NCBI RefSeq assembly: GCF_937425535.1
Contig: NZ_OW485601.1
Location: 2,506,501 to 2,570,500, forward strand
From: Rhodovastum atsumiense
Lineage (GTDB): Bacteria; Pseudomonadota; Alphaproteobacteria; Acetobacterales; Acetobacteraceae
DNA: 64,000 nt
Direction: 5' to 3'
Shown here: positions 1 to 8,751 of the stretch, piece after piece
Layout of the letters: every line of letters begins with the position of its first letter
Numbering within the stretch: position 1 is the stretch's first letter
Notes under the pieces: model-generated
What the model was told of the DNA's origin: nothing
The model's database searches: none
What the model saw: the letters and a program-made list of their open reading frames with translations, nothing else
Program-made: the position numbers and the translations under genes

Positions 1-2045
1 TGATCGTGGTCAACCACCTCTCGCTGGCCGATGGTCCCCTCGTCGCCGCCTTCCTGCCGGACGCGCCCGCCTTCGCCGTCAATCTGGGGATGGCGCGGAA
101 ATGGTGGGTGCGGCCGGTGCTGGCCGCAGTGGAGACCTTCCTGGTCGATCCTGCCAATCCCTTGGCCCTGCGCGGGATCATCGGCTGGGTGAAACAGGAC
201 CGGAAGCTGGTGGTGTTCCCGGAAGGTCGGCTGACGCGGACCGGCGCGCTGATGAAGGTCTATGACGGCGCCGGGTTGGTCGCCGACCGGGCGGGGGCGA
301 TGGTGCTGCCGATCCATATCGACGGGACGCAGTTCACGCCGTTCGCGCGCATGCCGGGGCGGATGAGGCGGCGCCTGGTGCCGCGGCTGCGGATGCACAT
401 CCATCCGCCGCTGCGCCTCGCCGTCGATCCGGCCCTTACCGGGCGAGCCCGCCGCCGTGCGCTCGGCAATGCGCTGCAGGACGTGATGGTGGGGGCGGCC
501 TTCGCCAGCGCGGCGACCGACCGCACCCTGTTCGGCGCCCTGCTCGCGGCGCGCGACCGCTTCGGCGCTGGCCTGCCGATCGCCGAGGACATCGCCCGCC
601 AGCCGATCAGCTATCGCCGCCTGGTGACCGGGGCCGTCGTGCTCGGCCGTCACCTCGACGCGCGCGTGCCGGCGGGCGAGCGCATCGGCGTGCTGCTGCC
701 GACCTCCATCCCTGCGGTGGTGAGCTTCTTCGCCCTGCAGGCCTTCGGCCGGGTCCCGGCCATGCTCAATTTCTCGGCCGGCGCCGAAGCCCTGCTGCAT
801 GCCTGCGCCGCCGCCGAAATCACCACCATCGTCACGGCGCGGGCCTTCGTCGCGCGGGCGCGGCTCGACGCCGTGGTCGCCCGCCTGCAGGAGCGGCACC
901 GCATTCTCTGGCTCGAGGATCTGCGCGCCGGCATCGGCCGGGGCGCCCGCCTGCGCGGGATGCTGGACGCGTTGCGCGCCGACCGCCTGCCGGGCGCGCG
1001 CGGGGCCGCCGGCGATCCGGCGGTAGTGCTGTTCACCAGTGGCTCGGAGGGCACGCCGAAGGGGGTGGTGCTCAGCCACCGCAACCTGCTGTCCAACTGC
1101 GCGCAGCTCCTCGCGGTCGCCGATGTCGGTCCCTCCGACCGCATGCTGAACGCCATGCCGCTGTTCCACGCCTTCGGGCTGACCGGGGGGACCCTGCTGC
1201 CGCTGCTGCACGGCGTGTCCACCGTTCTCTACCCGTCGCCGCTGCATTACCGGGTCATCCCGGAACTGCTGTACGATACCGATTCCACCATTGTCATCGG
1301 CACCGACACCTTTCTTGCGGGATGGACGCGCTTCGCCCATCCCTACGATTTCCGCTCCATCCGCTTCGTCGTCGCCGGCGCCGAGAAACTGCGCGAGGAA
1401 ACCCGCCGGACCTATGCCGACTGCTTCGGCGTCCGCATTCTCGAGGGGTATGGCATCACCGAGGCTGCCCCGGTCCTGGCAGTGAACGCGCCCATGGAGC
1501 ACCGCCCCGGCACGGCGGGCCGGCTGCTGCCCGGCATCGAGCACCGCCTGCTGCCGGTCGAGGGCATGCCGCAGGGGGGACGGCTGCTGGTGCGCGGGCC
1601 GAATGTCATGCTCGGCTATTTCCGCACCACCGCGCCCGGGGTGCTGGAGCCGCCACCCGATGGCTGGGCGGATACCGGCGATATCGTCACGGTCGATGCC
1701 GACGGCTTCATCACCATCCGCGGCCGCGCCGGCCGCTTCGCCAAGGTCGCCGGCGAGATGGTGTCCATGGCAGCGGCCGAGGAACTCGTCGCCGCGCTCT
1801 GGCCCGATGACGTGCACGCGGTGCTCGCCGAGCCCGATCCGCGCAAGGGCGAGCGCCTGGTGCTGGTCACCACCCGGCGCGACGCCGAGACCCGTGCGCT
1901 GGTGGTCCATGCCGCGGCGCGGGGCGTGGCGGAGATGATGGTGCCGCGGGTGATCGTGCCGGTTGATGCGATCCCGCGGCTGGGCAGCGGCAAGATCGAT
2001 TATCCGGCGCTGCAACGGCTACTTGCGGGGCGGGCCGCCGCATAA
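1..2045 (+). CDS. aas: Bifunctional acyltransferase / acyl-ACP synthetase Aas (5' truncated by window edge)
   Basis: Recycles lysophospholipids at the inner membrane: an N-terminal PlsC-type acyltransferase is fused to an AMP-forming fatty acid:ACP ligase. The reading frame is already open at base 3 and opens on the acyltransferase block I (NHLSLADG, the NHxSxxD signature), so roughly 30-40 residues lie outside the window. FPEGRLTRTG is the second acyltransferase motif, near residue 70. The ligase half has the AMP-binding signature LFTSGSEGTPKG near residue 345, EGYGITEAAP near 485 and YFRTT...DGWADTGDI near 550. Order and spacing match E. coli Aas throughout. There is no LplT flippase fusion in the visible part. 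It converges on the PYP operon. It is not a p-coumarate:CoA ligase, although it contains a ligase domain and lies next to PYP. Confidence 0.9.
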   Translation, partial: IVVNHLSLADGPLVAAFLPDAPAFAVNLGMARKWWVRPVLAAVETFLVDPANPLALRGIIGWVKQDRKLVVFPEGRLTRTGALMKVYDGAGLVADRAGAMVLPIHIDGTQFTPFARMPGRMRRRLVPRLRMHIHPPLRLAVDPALTGRARRRALGNALQDVMVGAAFASAATDRTLFGALLAARDRFGAGLPIAEDIARQPISYRRLVTGAVVLGRHLDARVPAGERIGVLLPTSIPAVVSFFALQAFGRVPAMLNFSAGAEALLHACAAAEITTIVTARAFVARARLDAVVARLQERHRILWLEDLRAGIGRGARLRGMLDALRADRLPGARGAAGDPAVVLFTSGSEGTPKGVVLSHRNLLSNCAQLLAVADVGPSDRMLNAMPLFHAFGLTGGTLLPLLHGVSTVLYPSPLHYRVIPELLYDTDSTIVIGTDTFLAGWTRFAHPYDFRSIRFVVAGAEKLREETRRTYADCFGVRILEGYGITEAAPVLAVNAPMEHRPGTAGRLLPGIEHRLLPVEGMPQGGRLLVRGPNVMLGYFRTTAPGVLEPPPDGWADTGDIVTVDADGFITIRGRAGRFAKVAGEMVSMAAAEELVAALWPDDVHAVLAEPDPRKGERLVLVTTRRDAETRALVVHAAARGVAEMMVPRVIVPVDAIPRLGSGKIDYPALQRLLAGRAAA

Positions 2046-2052
2046 GGCAAGG

Positions 2053-2069
2053 CAAGGGCTTTGCCCTTG
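2053..2069 (+). terminator. Hairpin downstream of aas, also a partial copy of the dispersed hairpin repeat
   Basis: CAAGGGCTTTGCCCTTG forms a 7-bp perfect stem 8 bases after the aas stop. It is followed by GACCCGCC, not by a T-run. The same CAAGGGC/GCCCTTG core occurs in the repeat copies near 8671, 58721 and 40702, so it may serve as both terminator and repeat remnant. Confidence 0.45.
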
Positions 2070-2151
2070 ACCCGCCGTCCTGCGCAGGCACGCAGTCGCG
2101 TGATGGCCACAAGGTCCCTGGAATCCATTCGTGCTGCGCGGCGGGTTTTGG

Positions 2152-2535
2152 TCAGGGGCGCTGGAGGAAGACCCAGAAGCCCCCGGCCCGCGCCGATTGG
2201 ACCCGCACCTGCAGCACGCGATCGGCATCCTCGAAGTCGCCGGTGTGCTCGAAATGAATGTCCAGGGTGCCGCGCGCCAGCGCCGCTTCGATCCGGCCCC
2301 GGAAGTCCGGCGTGTTCATGCAGGGGGCGATGTCGGTGAAGAAGGTATGGCCCAGCCGCTCGCGCGCGCCGCTGCCGGACAACCGCCTTTCGCTGGCGCT
2401 GTAGTGGCGCACGATGCCCTGCTCATCCACCCGGATCACGCCGAAGGACAGGGCGTCGATCTGCGCCGGCGTCAGTCGCTCGATCACCCGGGCAAGGTCG
2501 GGACGATCGAAATCAGGCAGATCGTTGGATGTCAT
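2152..2535 (-). CDS. pyp: Photoactive yellow protein (PYP)
   Basis: A 127-residue PAS-fold blue-light receptor expected to carry p-coumaric acid as a thioester. The whole length aligns with the 125-residue Halorhodospira PYP with a constant +3 offset. Chromophore Cys69 is C72 (DIAPCMNTPDF), Tyr42 is Y45 and Glu46 is E49 (HYSASE). Thr50 is S53 and Arg52 is S55. The C-terminus FWVFLQRP matches YWVFVKRV. I start at 2535 rather than the ATG at 2568 because GGAGA lies 7 bases upstream and this restores the family length. The start lies inside the 3' end of the upstream kinase-like gene (23-bp overlap), so translation is probably coupled. No tyrosine ammonia-lyase or p-coumarate:CoA ligase gene is in the window, so the chromophore must be supplied from elsewhere. 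Confidence 0.93.
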   Translation of the reverse strand: MTSNDLPDFDRPDLARVIERLTPAQIDALSFGVIRVDEQGIVRHYSASERRLSGSGARERLGHTFFTDIAPCMNTPDFRGRIEAALARGTLDIHFEHTGDFEDADRVLQVRVQSARAGGFWVFLQRP

Positions 2536-4546
2536 GCGTGGTCTCCGCATCGGAATCGATGATTGCAATGCTTAGCAGATGCGTCATCGGGCCGCCGCCC
2601 GTCGACAGCGGCAGCACCAGCCGCTCGATGCGGACAGGCGGGCTCTCGTCGAGCGAGAACCGGACATGGCTGAGGCCGGGCCGCCGCGTCCTGGCGCAGC
2701 GCGCATAGGCACCGCGGATCGAGCCGATCATCGCATCCGCCTGCGCGTGCAGGGGCTCGCCCGCCAGGTCCCGGCCGAGCCGCTCCGTGAGCGAGCGGCC
2801 GACCCGCAGGAAGCGGAAGGCGATCGGGTCGGCACGGGGATCCACTTCGACCAGCGCCGCATGGTCGGCGACATCCAGGGCGGCGAGATCGATTGCCTCG
2901 GGGGACGGCAGGCTGCCGCCGACGGCGAGCCTGGTCCAGGCCTGATAGACCCCGCGCAGCCGCGCATCGTGCAGCCGGGCCGCCAGCGGATCCGGCCGGG
3001 GCGCCGCCGCGCTGCGCCGGCCGAGCTTGCGCAGCACGGTGGCGGCCAGATCCGGCCCGCTGAACGGCTTGGCGAGCAGATCCTCGCCCGGCAACGCTTC
3101 CCTGGCGTCGGGGTCGCCGGAAATGAACAGGACCGGCAGGCCTGGCCGCTCCACCTGCAGCAGGGCTGCGAGGGACGTGCCGGTTCGTCCGGGCATCGTC
3201 ACGTCGAGTATGGCCAGGTCGATGGCCGGCTCGGTGCGCGCGAGCAGCACCGCGGTGGCGCTGCCACCCGCTTCCAGCACCGCATAGCCAAGTTCGACCA
3301 GTGTTTCCGCCGATAGCGTGCGCAACGCTGGGTCATCATCCACCAAAAGGATAGTGGCGCCACCATGCGGAGTGGTCTGGGCGGGTGTGCCCGCGCGATC
3401 GGCGCCGCCGACGCAGGGCAGCAGCAAGGTGACCCGCGCGGCCTCGCCCGGGGCGCCCGCCATGAGCAGGTTGCCACCCGACCGCTCGGCGAAGGCCCGG
3501 GCCACCGTCAGGCCGAAGCGGCTGCCAGGGTCGGTGAAGAAGCCCGGAGCGATGCAGCCGGGGGCGTCCGCCACCCGCTCCCCGCGTTCCGCCGAGATCG
3601 AGAAACCGACATGACCCATGCCGCCCGGCACCTCGGCCGCCACGTTCTCCGCCACCACCCGGAGCGTGCCGCCCTGCGGCAGGGATTCGCGCGCCTCCAC
3701 GGCGAGCGCGATGAGCGCGGTTTCCAGCCCGCGGGCGTCGGCGATCACGTGCCAGGTCCCCGGCCGCACCTGCACGTCGCAGAGGATGCGCGGTCCACAG
3801 GCCTGGCGGATGAACAGGTCAATGCCGGCGAGCAGCCCGGCGACTTCGATCGTCGTGGCCGCGGACGGGCGCTGGCGGACGAAGCCGAGCAGCCGGCGCA
3901 GCAGATGCATCCCGTGCTCGGTGGCCTTTGCCCCTGCCGCCGTCGCCTCGCGTACCCGTGGATCGGTGCTGAGCCGGTCGATCAGCCAGTAGCTGCTGCC
4001 GACCACGGTGAACATGTTGTTGAGGTCGTGCAGCATGCCGCCGGTCAGTTCACTGATCGCCGCGAGCCGCTCGGCGTGGTCGCGGTCGGACGCCAGATCC
4101 GCCTCGGGCGGCGTCAGCGCGCTGACATCGGCGGTGATCCCGCTGGCCCGGGCCGGTGCCTCGCCGGCCCGGGCCAGCGCCTCGCCCTGCAACCACAGCC
4201 AGCGCACGCGGCCATCCGGCAGGGACATGCGCAGGCGACGGCAGATGCGGCCGCCTGCCTTCAGGGCGATCATGTCTGACTCAAAATCGAACTGGTCCGC
4301 CGGATCGATCCGGTTCAACAGATCCGTGACGGTGGCTGCGGCGACATGCGGGAGATTCCACAACTGCCCGGCCACTGGCGAGCCCCGCAGCGTGCCGCTC
4401 GCGAGGTCGATCTCCCATACCCCGATGCCGCCGGCCTGCAAGGCCTCGTCGACCGCGGGACCGGGCGATGGGAAAGGGGCCCCGCCGGCTTCGGCAGTCG
4501 CCTGGACGGCGTGTGTCGGTAAGCCATGCGTGGGCCGTGCCGTCAT
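2513..4546 (-). CDS. PAS / histidine-kinase-like / receiver / PAS_5 protein with degenerate ATPase domain
   Basis: A 677-residue soluble signalling protein with no membrane segment. It has a PAS domain (about 38-145); an HWE/HisKA-like dimerisation helix with a conserved phospho-acceptor, H173 in GGMLHDLNN; a region in the HATPase position (about 265-378); a receiver with acceptor D448 (AILDVTMPG) and K493 (LLAKPFS); and a C-terminal PAS_5-like domain (about 548-660, FRFLRVGRSLTERLGRD). The ATPase boxes are eroded. The N-box Asn is E284 (LAVEARESLP), no DxGxG is present (SAERGERV), and the G2 box is reduced to GSRFGLTVA. The intact kinase at 20365-22713 shows what these boxes normally look like. 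It overlaps the PYP gene at its 3' end. It is probably a light-pathway partner that receives phosphate or transmits conformation rather than a working kinase (inference). Confidence 0.85.
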   Translation of the reverse strand: MTARPTHGLPTHAVQATAEAGGAPFPSPGPAVDEALQAGGIGVWEIDLASGTLRGSPVAGQLWNLPHVAAATVTDLLNRIDPADQFDFESDMIALKAGGRICRRLRMSLPDGRVRWLWLQGEALARAGEAPARASGITADVSALTPPEADLASDRDHAERLAAISELTGGMLHDLNNMFTVVGSSYWLIDRLSTDPRVREATAAGAKATEHGMHLLRRLLGFVRQRPSAATTIEVAGLLAGIDLFIRQACGPRILCDVQVRPGTWHVIADARGLETALIALAVEARESLPQGGTLRVVAENVAAEVPGGMGHVGFSISAERGERVADAPGCIAPGFFTDPGSRFGLTVARAFAERSGGNLLMAGAPGEAARVTLLLPCVGGADRAGTPAQTTPHGGATILLVDDDPALRTLSAETLVELGYAVLEAGGSATAVLLARTEPAIDLAILDVTMPGRTGTSLAALLQVERPGLPVLFISGDPDAREALPGEDLLAKPFSGPDLAATVLRKLGRRSAAAPRPDPLAARLHDARLRGVYQAWTRLAVGGSLPSPEAIDLAALDVADHAALVEVDPRADPIAFRFLRVGRSLTERLGRDLAGEPLHAQADAMIGSIRGAYARCARTRRPGLSHVRFSLDESPPVRIERLVLPLSTGGGPMTHLLSIAIIDSDAETTHDIQRSA

Positions 4547-5011
4547 GACACTGCTGCGCCCCCTGGTCGGATCAACCTGTCTCCAGGACGCATCCTGAGC
4601 GAAAAAACTTCAATGCAGACTGTCAAATGTTGGGATTTAAATAATCAATTTCATGACATGAGCATGCCCGATCAGAGAAGTTTGTGGAAATTGGGGTAAT
4701 GGTATTTGGCGTTCTGTGCGGGTGTGTGATTGATATCAATGGTTGTTGTTGGTGTGGATCGCATCAAATTCGCCCATATCTTTCGTGAAATGGTGCAATT
4801 TCCATGGCCTCATGCGGAATGCATCGGCAGTGGCAACGGATCGTGCCGTCATGCCCTGCTGGCTTTTCCTGGCTGGAACCGTTTCCGTCCGGCCGCGCCG
4901 TCTGGTCACTCGGTTGCCCGGGGGGCGGAATCGTTTGCTTGACGCCGTTCGCGTAGCGCGTGATCAGGCGAAGGCGCGCGCATGCCCCAGAGCGCGGCGA
5001 GAGAGGACAGC
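4547..5011. promoter_or_regulatory. AT-rich divergent intergenic region between the PYP operon and the isocitrate dehydrogenase gene
   Basis: This 465-bp gap is much more AT-rich than the flanking genes between about 4600 and 4800. It contains a perfect 12-bp palindrome ATTGATATCAAT at 4729-4740. On the minus strand there is a good -35 hexamer TTGACA (4626-4621), but no convincing -10 at 16-18 bp. No gene, tRNA or riboswitch is recognisable. Both flanking genes read outward, so promoters for both should lie here. Confidence 0.5.
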
Positions 5012-6052
5012 ATGGCCCAGCAGCAAGCCGGCACGCCGATCCCTGCAACCCTCATTCCCGGAGATGGCATTGGCCCCGAGATCGTCGAGGCGGTCGTCCG
5101 CATCCTCGACGCCATGGGTTCGCCCTTCAGTTGGGACGTCCAGCAAGGGGGGCTTGCCGGCATCGCCGCCTGCGGCGATCCATTGCCGGCCGCCACGCTC
5201 GAAAGCATCCGCCGGACCCGGCTCGCCCTGAAGGGGCCGCTGACCACGCCGGTCGGCGGCGGGTTCCGGTCGGTCAACGTGCGGCTACGCGAAGAATTCG
5301 GCCTCTACGCGAATGTGCGCCCGGTCCGCACCATGGTGCCCGGCGGCCGCTACGAAGATATCGACCTGGTGCTGATCCGTGAGAATCTCGAAGGGCTCTA
5401 TGTTGCCTTCGAGCACTACATCCCGGTGGGGGACGACCCGCAGGCGGTCGCGATTTCCTCCGGCGTGAACACCAAGGCGGGGGCACGGCGGATCGTCGAG
5501 TTCGCGTTCGAATACGCGCTGCGCAACGGGCGCAAGAAGGTCACGGTGGTGCACAAGGCCAATGTGCTGAAGGCGCTGACCGGCATCTTTCTCGAAACCG
5601 CCCGTGCCGTGGCCCGTGGCTACGAGGGCCGCGTGGCGATGGACGAGCGCATCGTCGATGCCTGCGCCATGCAACTGGTGCTCAATCCCTGGCAGTTCGA
5701 CGTCATCGTCACCACCAACCTGTTCGGTGACATCCTGTCCGACCAGATGGCCGGGTTGGTCGGCGGCCTGGGCATGGCGCCCGGCGCCAATATCGGGCCC
5801 GGGGCGGCGATCTTCGAGGCGGTGCACGGCTCGGCCCCCGACATCGCCGGCAAGGGCGTGGCCAATCCGCTGGCGCTGCTGCTGGCGACCGCGCTGATGC
5901 TGGATCATGTCGGCCGCGGTGATCTCGCCACGGCGCTGCGCACCACGCTGGATGCGGTGCTGCGCGAGGACAATATCCGCACCCGCGACCTCGGCGGTAC
6001 CGCCGGCACCAGCGACTTCGCCGATGCGGTGGTGCGGCGGCTGGCGGGCTGA
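5012..6052 (+). CDS. NAD-dependent isocitrate dehydrogenase (isocitrate/isopropylmalate dehydrogenase family)
   Basis: Oxidative decarboxylation of isocitrate to 2-oxoglutarate, in the cytoplasm. The 346-residue protein has the family hallmarks: LIPGDGIGPEI at the N-terminus, LKGPLTTPVGGGFRSVNV followed by LREEFGLYANVRPVRT (substrate loop and Arg residues of the IDH3-like subgroup), the catalytic Lys region VHKANVLKAL, the Mg-binding TTNLFGDILSD, and the NAD-selective EAVHGSAPDIAGKGVANP. The first two blocks favour isocitrate over isopropylmalate dehydrogenase. An in-frame ATG at 4982 is possible, but the ATG at 5012 has AGAGGA 5 bases upstream and is preferred. It is a single gene ended by a strong hairpin. 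Homoisocitrate dehydrogenase is a less likely alternative. Confidence 0.85.
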   Translation: MAQQQAGTPIPATLIPGDGIGPEIVEAVVRILDAMGSPFSWDVQQGGLAGIAACGDPLPAATLESIRRTRLALKGPLTTPVGGGFRSVNVRLREEFGLYANVRPVRTMVPGGRYEDIDLVLIRENLEGLYVAFEHYIPVGDDPQAVAISSGVNTKAGARRIVEFAFEYALRNGRKKVTVVHKANVLKALTGIFLETARAVARGYEGRVAMDERIVDACAMQLVLNPWQFDVIVTTNLFGDILSDQMAGLVGGLGMAPGANIGPGAAIFEAVHGSAPDIAGKGVANPLALLLATALMLDHVGRGDLATALRTTLDAVLREDNIRTRDLGGTAGTSDFADAVVRRLAG

Positions 6053-6057
6053 CCTCG

Positions 6058-6086
6058 GCACCCGGGCCGTTTCACGGCCCGGGTGC
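6058..6086. terminator. Bidirectional terminator hairpin between the convergent isocitrate dehydrogenase and dadA genes
   Basis: GCACCCGGGCCGT (6058-6070) and ACGGCCCGGGTGC (6074-6086) form a perfect 13-bp stem with a 3-base loop (TTC). It lies 5 bases after the isocitrate dehydrogenase stop and 6 bases before the dadA stop on the other strand. There is no long T-run, which is common in high-GC genomes. Confidence 0.8.
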
Positions 6087-6092
6087 GATGGT

Positions 6093-7391
6093 TCAGGCCG
6101 TCGCGCCCTGCGGCATCGCCATGCCGGCGTTCCGCTGCGCGAAGAGGCGCTCCACGGTCAGCCCTTCCAGCGAGATGTCGGTCTGCCGCGCGGAGACGAC
6201 ATCGGCCACCACCCGCGCCGAGCCGACCGCCATGGTCCAGCCGAGCGTGCCATGGCCGGTGTTGAGGAACAGCCTGCCGATCGGCGTGGGCCCGACCAGC
6301 GGGGTGCCGTCCGGCGTCATCGGGCGCAGGCCGGTCCAGAACTCGGCCTTGGCGACATCGCCGCCGCGCGGGAACAGGTCCGTGACCACATGATCCAGCG
6401 TGGCGCGCCGCTTCGGGCTCAGGCTCAGGTCGAAGCCGGCCAGTTCCGCGGTACCGCCGACGCGGATGCGGTCGCCGAGGCGGGTGACCGCCACCTTGTA
6501 GGTCTCGTCCATGACGGTGGAGACCGGCGCCCCGGTTTCGTCGGTGATCGGCAGCGTCAGCGAGTAGCCCTTCACCGGATAGACCGGGATGCGCAGGCCG
6601 AGCGGGCGCAGCAACTGCGGGCTGTAGCTGCCCAGCGCGACGACGTAGGCATCGGCGGTCAGCTCGCCGGCATCGGTGAGGACGCCGCTGACCTGGCCGG
6701 CGGTGGCGCGGATGGCGTCGATGCGCACGCCGTAGCGGAACTGCGCGCCGAGCCGCTGCGCATGTTCGGCGAGGCCCGCGGTGAACATCTTGCAGTCGCC
6801 GGTTTCGTCGCCGGGCAGGCGCAGCCCGCCGACGATCTTCTCGCGCACCTGCGCGAGCGCTGGCTCGGCGGCAACACAGCCGTCGCGGTCGAGCACGTCG
6901 AAGGCGACGCCGTAGCGGCGCAGGACGGCGATGTCGGCCTCGGCCGCATCGACCTGCTTCTGGTAGCGGAACACCTGCAGCGTGCCCTGGCTGCGTTCGT
7001 CATAGGCAACCCCGGTGGTGGCGCGCAGCTCGCGCAGACAGTCGCGGCTGTATTCGGCCAGGCGCACCATGCGCGCCTTGTTGCGCTCGTAGGCGGCGGC
7101 GGTGCAGTTGCGCAGCATCGCGATGTTCCAGCGCAGGAACTCGGGATCGAGGCTGGGCCGGATCACCAGCGGGCTGTGCTTGCTGAACATCCATTTCATC
7201 GCCTTCAGCGGCAGGCCCGGCATTGCCCAGGGTGCCGAGTAGCCGGGCGAGACCTGGCCGGCATTGGCGTAGCTGGTTTCCAGCGCGGGGCCGGGCTGGC
7301 GGTCGATGACGGTGACCTCGTGGCCGGCGCGGGCGAGGAAATACGCGGTGGAAACGCCGATGACGCCGCTGCCGAGAACGAGAACTTTCAT
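6093..7391 (-). CDS. dadA: D-amino acid dehydrogenase small subunit (DadA)
   Basis: A membrane-associated flavoenzyme that oxidises D-alanine and other D-amino acids to 2-oxo acids and passes electrons to the respiratory chain. The 432-residue protein starts with the FAD Rossmann motif ([16 protein letters not shown], then E/D-type VTVIDRQ). It continues with the DadA-specific block [26 protein letters not shown] and ends with [14 protein letters not shown] and [13 protein letters not shown], which bind the flavin. Its ATG overlaps the alanine racemase stop by 4 bp (ATGA), so the two are co-translated. Together they catabolise L-alanine by way of D-alanine. The divergent TyrR-like activator at 8892 is the probable regulator. 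Confidence 0.94.
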   Translation of the reverse strand: MKVLVLGSGVIGVSTAYFLARAGHEVTVIDRQPGPALETSYANAGQVSPGYSAPWAMPGLPLKAMKWMFSKHSPLVIRPSLDPEFLRWNIAMLRNCTAAAYERNKARMVRLAEYSRDCLRELRATTGVAYDERSQGTLQVFRYQKQVDAAEADIAVLRRYGVAFDVLDRDGCVAAEPALAQVREKIVGGLRLPGDETGDCKMFTAGLAEHAQRLGAQFRYGVRIDAIRATAGQVSGVLTDAGELTADAYVVALGSYSPQLLRPLGLRIPVYPVKGYSLTLPITDETGAPVSTVMDETYKVAVTRLGDRIRVGGTAELAGFDLSLSPKRRATLDHVVTDLFPRGGDVAKAEFWTGLRPMTPDGTPLVGPTPIGRLFLNTGHGTLGWTMAVGSARVVADVVSARQTDISLEGLTVERLFAQRNAGMAMPQGATA

Positions 7392-8542
7392 GCGAAGACG
7401 TCCTGCTTGCTGGAGGTCGTGGGGGCGGCAGCCGGAGCGTCGAGATAGCGGCGCTGGTAGCGGCTTCCGAGGCTGGTGAGGATTTCGTAGCCGATGGTGC
7501 CGGCCCGCTGCGCCAGCGCATCGAGCGTCTGGTGCGGGCCGATCAGTTCGATGCTGGCATCCGGGCCGAGTGCCGCCTCCGGCACCGCCGAGACGTCGAA
7601 GGTAGCCATGTCCATGGACACCATGCCGACCAGCGGCACCGCGATGCCGCCGACATAGCCATGCGCGCGGTTGCCGAGGCTGCGCAGATAGCCATCGGCA
7701 TAGCCGGCCGGGACGGTGGCGATGCGGGCCGGGGCGGGGGCGTGCCAGGTGGCGCCGTAGCCGACGCTCTCGCCCGCCGCGATGCGGCGCGTTTGCTGGA
7801 TGGGGGCATCGAGCCGCACCGCCTGGCGCAGGGGGTTGGGCTGCCCGGCCACCGGGGCGATGCCATAGAGCGCGCTGCCCGGGCGCACGATGTCGAAGTG
7901 ATAGTCCGGGCCAAGGAAGATGCCGGACGATGCGGCGAGGCTGGCCGGCGCTGCGGGCAATTGCCGGCGCAGCGTCGCGAAGCGGGCGAGCTGGGCCGCG
8001 TTCATCGGGTGGTCGGGACGCTCGGCGCAGGCGAGGTGGCTCATCACCGCGCGCACCGCGACGCCTTCCAGCCGGGACGGTTCCTCGGCGAGGCGCACCA
8101 GCTCGGCCGGCGAGAGGCCCAGTCGCGACATGCCGGTGTCGACCTGCAGCACCGCCGGCAGCCGGCGCGCCTCTTCCCGTGCCAGCGTGGTCCAGGCCTC
8201 GATCTGAGACAGGCTGTTCAGCACCGGCGTCAGGTCATGGGCGAGGAACTCCGCGGCGAGGCCCGGGGGCGGGCCGTGCAGGACGAAGACTTCGGCCGCC
8301 GCGGGCACGTGCGGGCGCAGCGCAATGGCCTCGTCGAGATGGGCGGTGACGAAGTGTCGGCAGCCGGCGGCGGCGAGCGCCTGGGCGATGCGGGCGGCGC
8401 CGAGGCCGTAGGCGTCGGCCTTGAGCACGGCCCCGCAGGCGGCGCCGTGCAGGCGGTCGCGCAGGGAACGCCAGTTTGCCTGGACCGCGCCGAGGTCGAT
8501 GGTCAGCACGGCAGCGCCGCGCGCGTAGCTGAAATCCGTCAT
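7388..8542 (-). CDS. alr: Alanine racemase (catabolic, alr/dadX type)
   Basis: A PLP-dependent L-/D-alanine racemase of 384 residues. The PLP lysine is K41 in [12 protein letters not shown]. The second-base Tyr lies in SVGYGATWH, and [11 protein letters not shown] is the conserved C-terminal domain motif. The open frame reaches 8743, but the N-terminal 67 codons there are only translated hairpin repeat. The ATG at 8542 has GAGAGGGGG just upstream and gives the normal family length. It is first in an operon with dadA. The pairing implies a catabolic role, although the same enzyme could also feed peptidoglycan if no other racemase exists. Confidence 0.93.
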   Translation of the reverse strand: MTDFSYARGAAVLTIDLGAVQANWRSLRDRLHGAACGAVLKADAYGLGAARIAQALAAAGCRHFVTAHLDEAIALRPHVPAAAEVFVLHGPPPGLAAEFLAHDLTPVLNSLSQIEAWTTLAREEARRLPAVLQVDTGMSRLGLSPAELVRLAEEPSRLEGVAVRAVMSHLACAERPDHPMNAAQLARFATLRRQLPAAPASLAASSGIFLGPDYHFDIVRPGSALYGIAPVAGQPNPLRQAVRLDAPIQQTRRIAAGESVGYGATWHAPAPARIATVPAGYADGYLRSLGNRAHGYVGGIAVPLVGMVSMDMATFDVSAVPEAALGPDASIELIGPHQTLDALAQRAGTIGYEILTSLGSRYQRRYLDAPAAAPTTSSKQDVFA

Positions 8543-8593
8543 GCATCCCCCTCTCGTTGGCGGGGGGATCGCAAGCGACGTGCCAGAGTGAAG

Positions 8594-8745
8594 GAAGGCC
8601 AGGGCTCTGCCCTGGACCCGGCAGGGGTCAGGGGACCCCTGCACCCCAAAAGCGCTGCGCGGCAAGGGATCCAAGGGCGAAGCCCTTGGTGGAGGTCCAG
8701 GAGGCGAAGCCTCCTGGTGGGGTTCGGGGCAACGCCCCGACATGG
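8594..8745. repeat. Multi-hairpin intergenic repeat, copy A (longest)
   Basis: Successive perfect hairpins include CCAGGGC..GCCCTGG (8599-8615), CCAAGGGC..GCCCTTGG (8671-8689), CCAGGAGG..CCTCCTGG (8697-8717) and CGGGGC..GCCCCG (8725-8739). The last three recur almost base for base at 58716-58795. The block AAGCGCTGCGCGGCA (8650-8664) recurs inverted at 40734-40748. No coding function. It lies between alr and its regulator. Confidence 0.8.
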
Positions 8746-8751
8746 TCCGGC

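Noticed and set aside
1-2045. p-Coumarate:CoA ligase for PYP
   Set aside because: The gene has an adenylate-forming domain next to pyp, but the N-terminal acyltransferase and full-length similarity to Aas identify it as a phospholipid enzyme.
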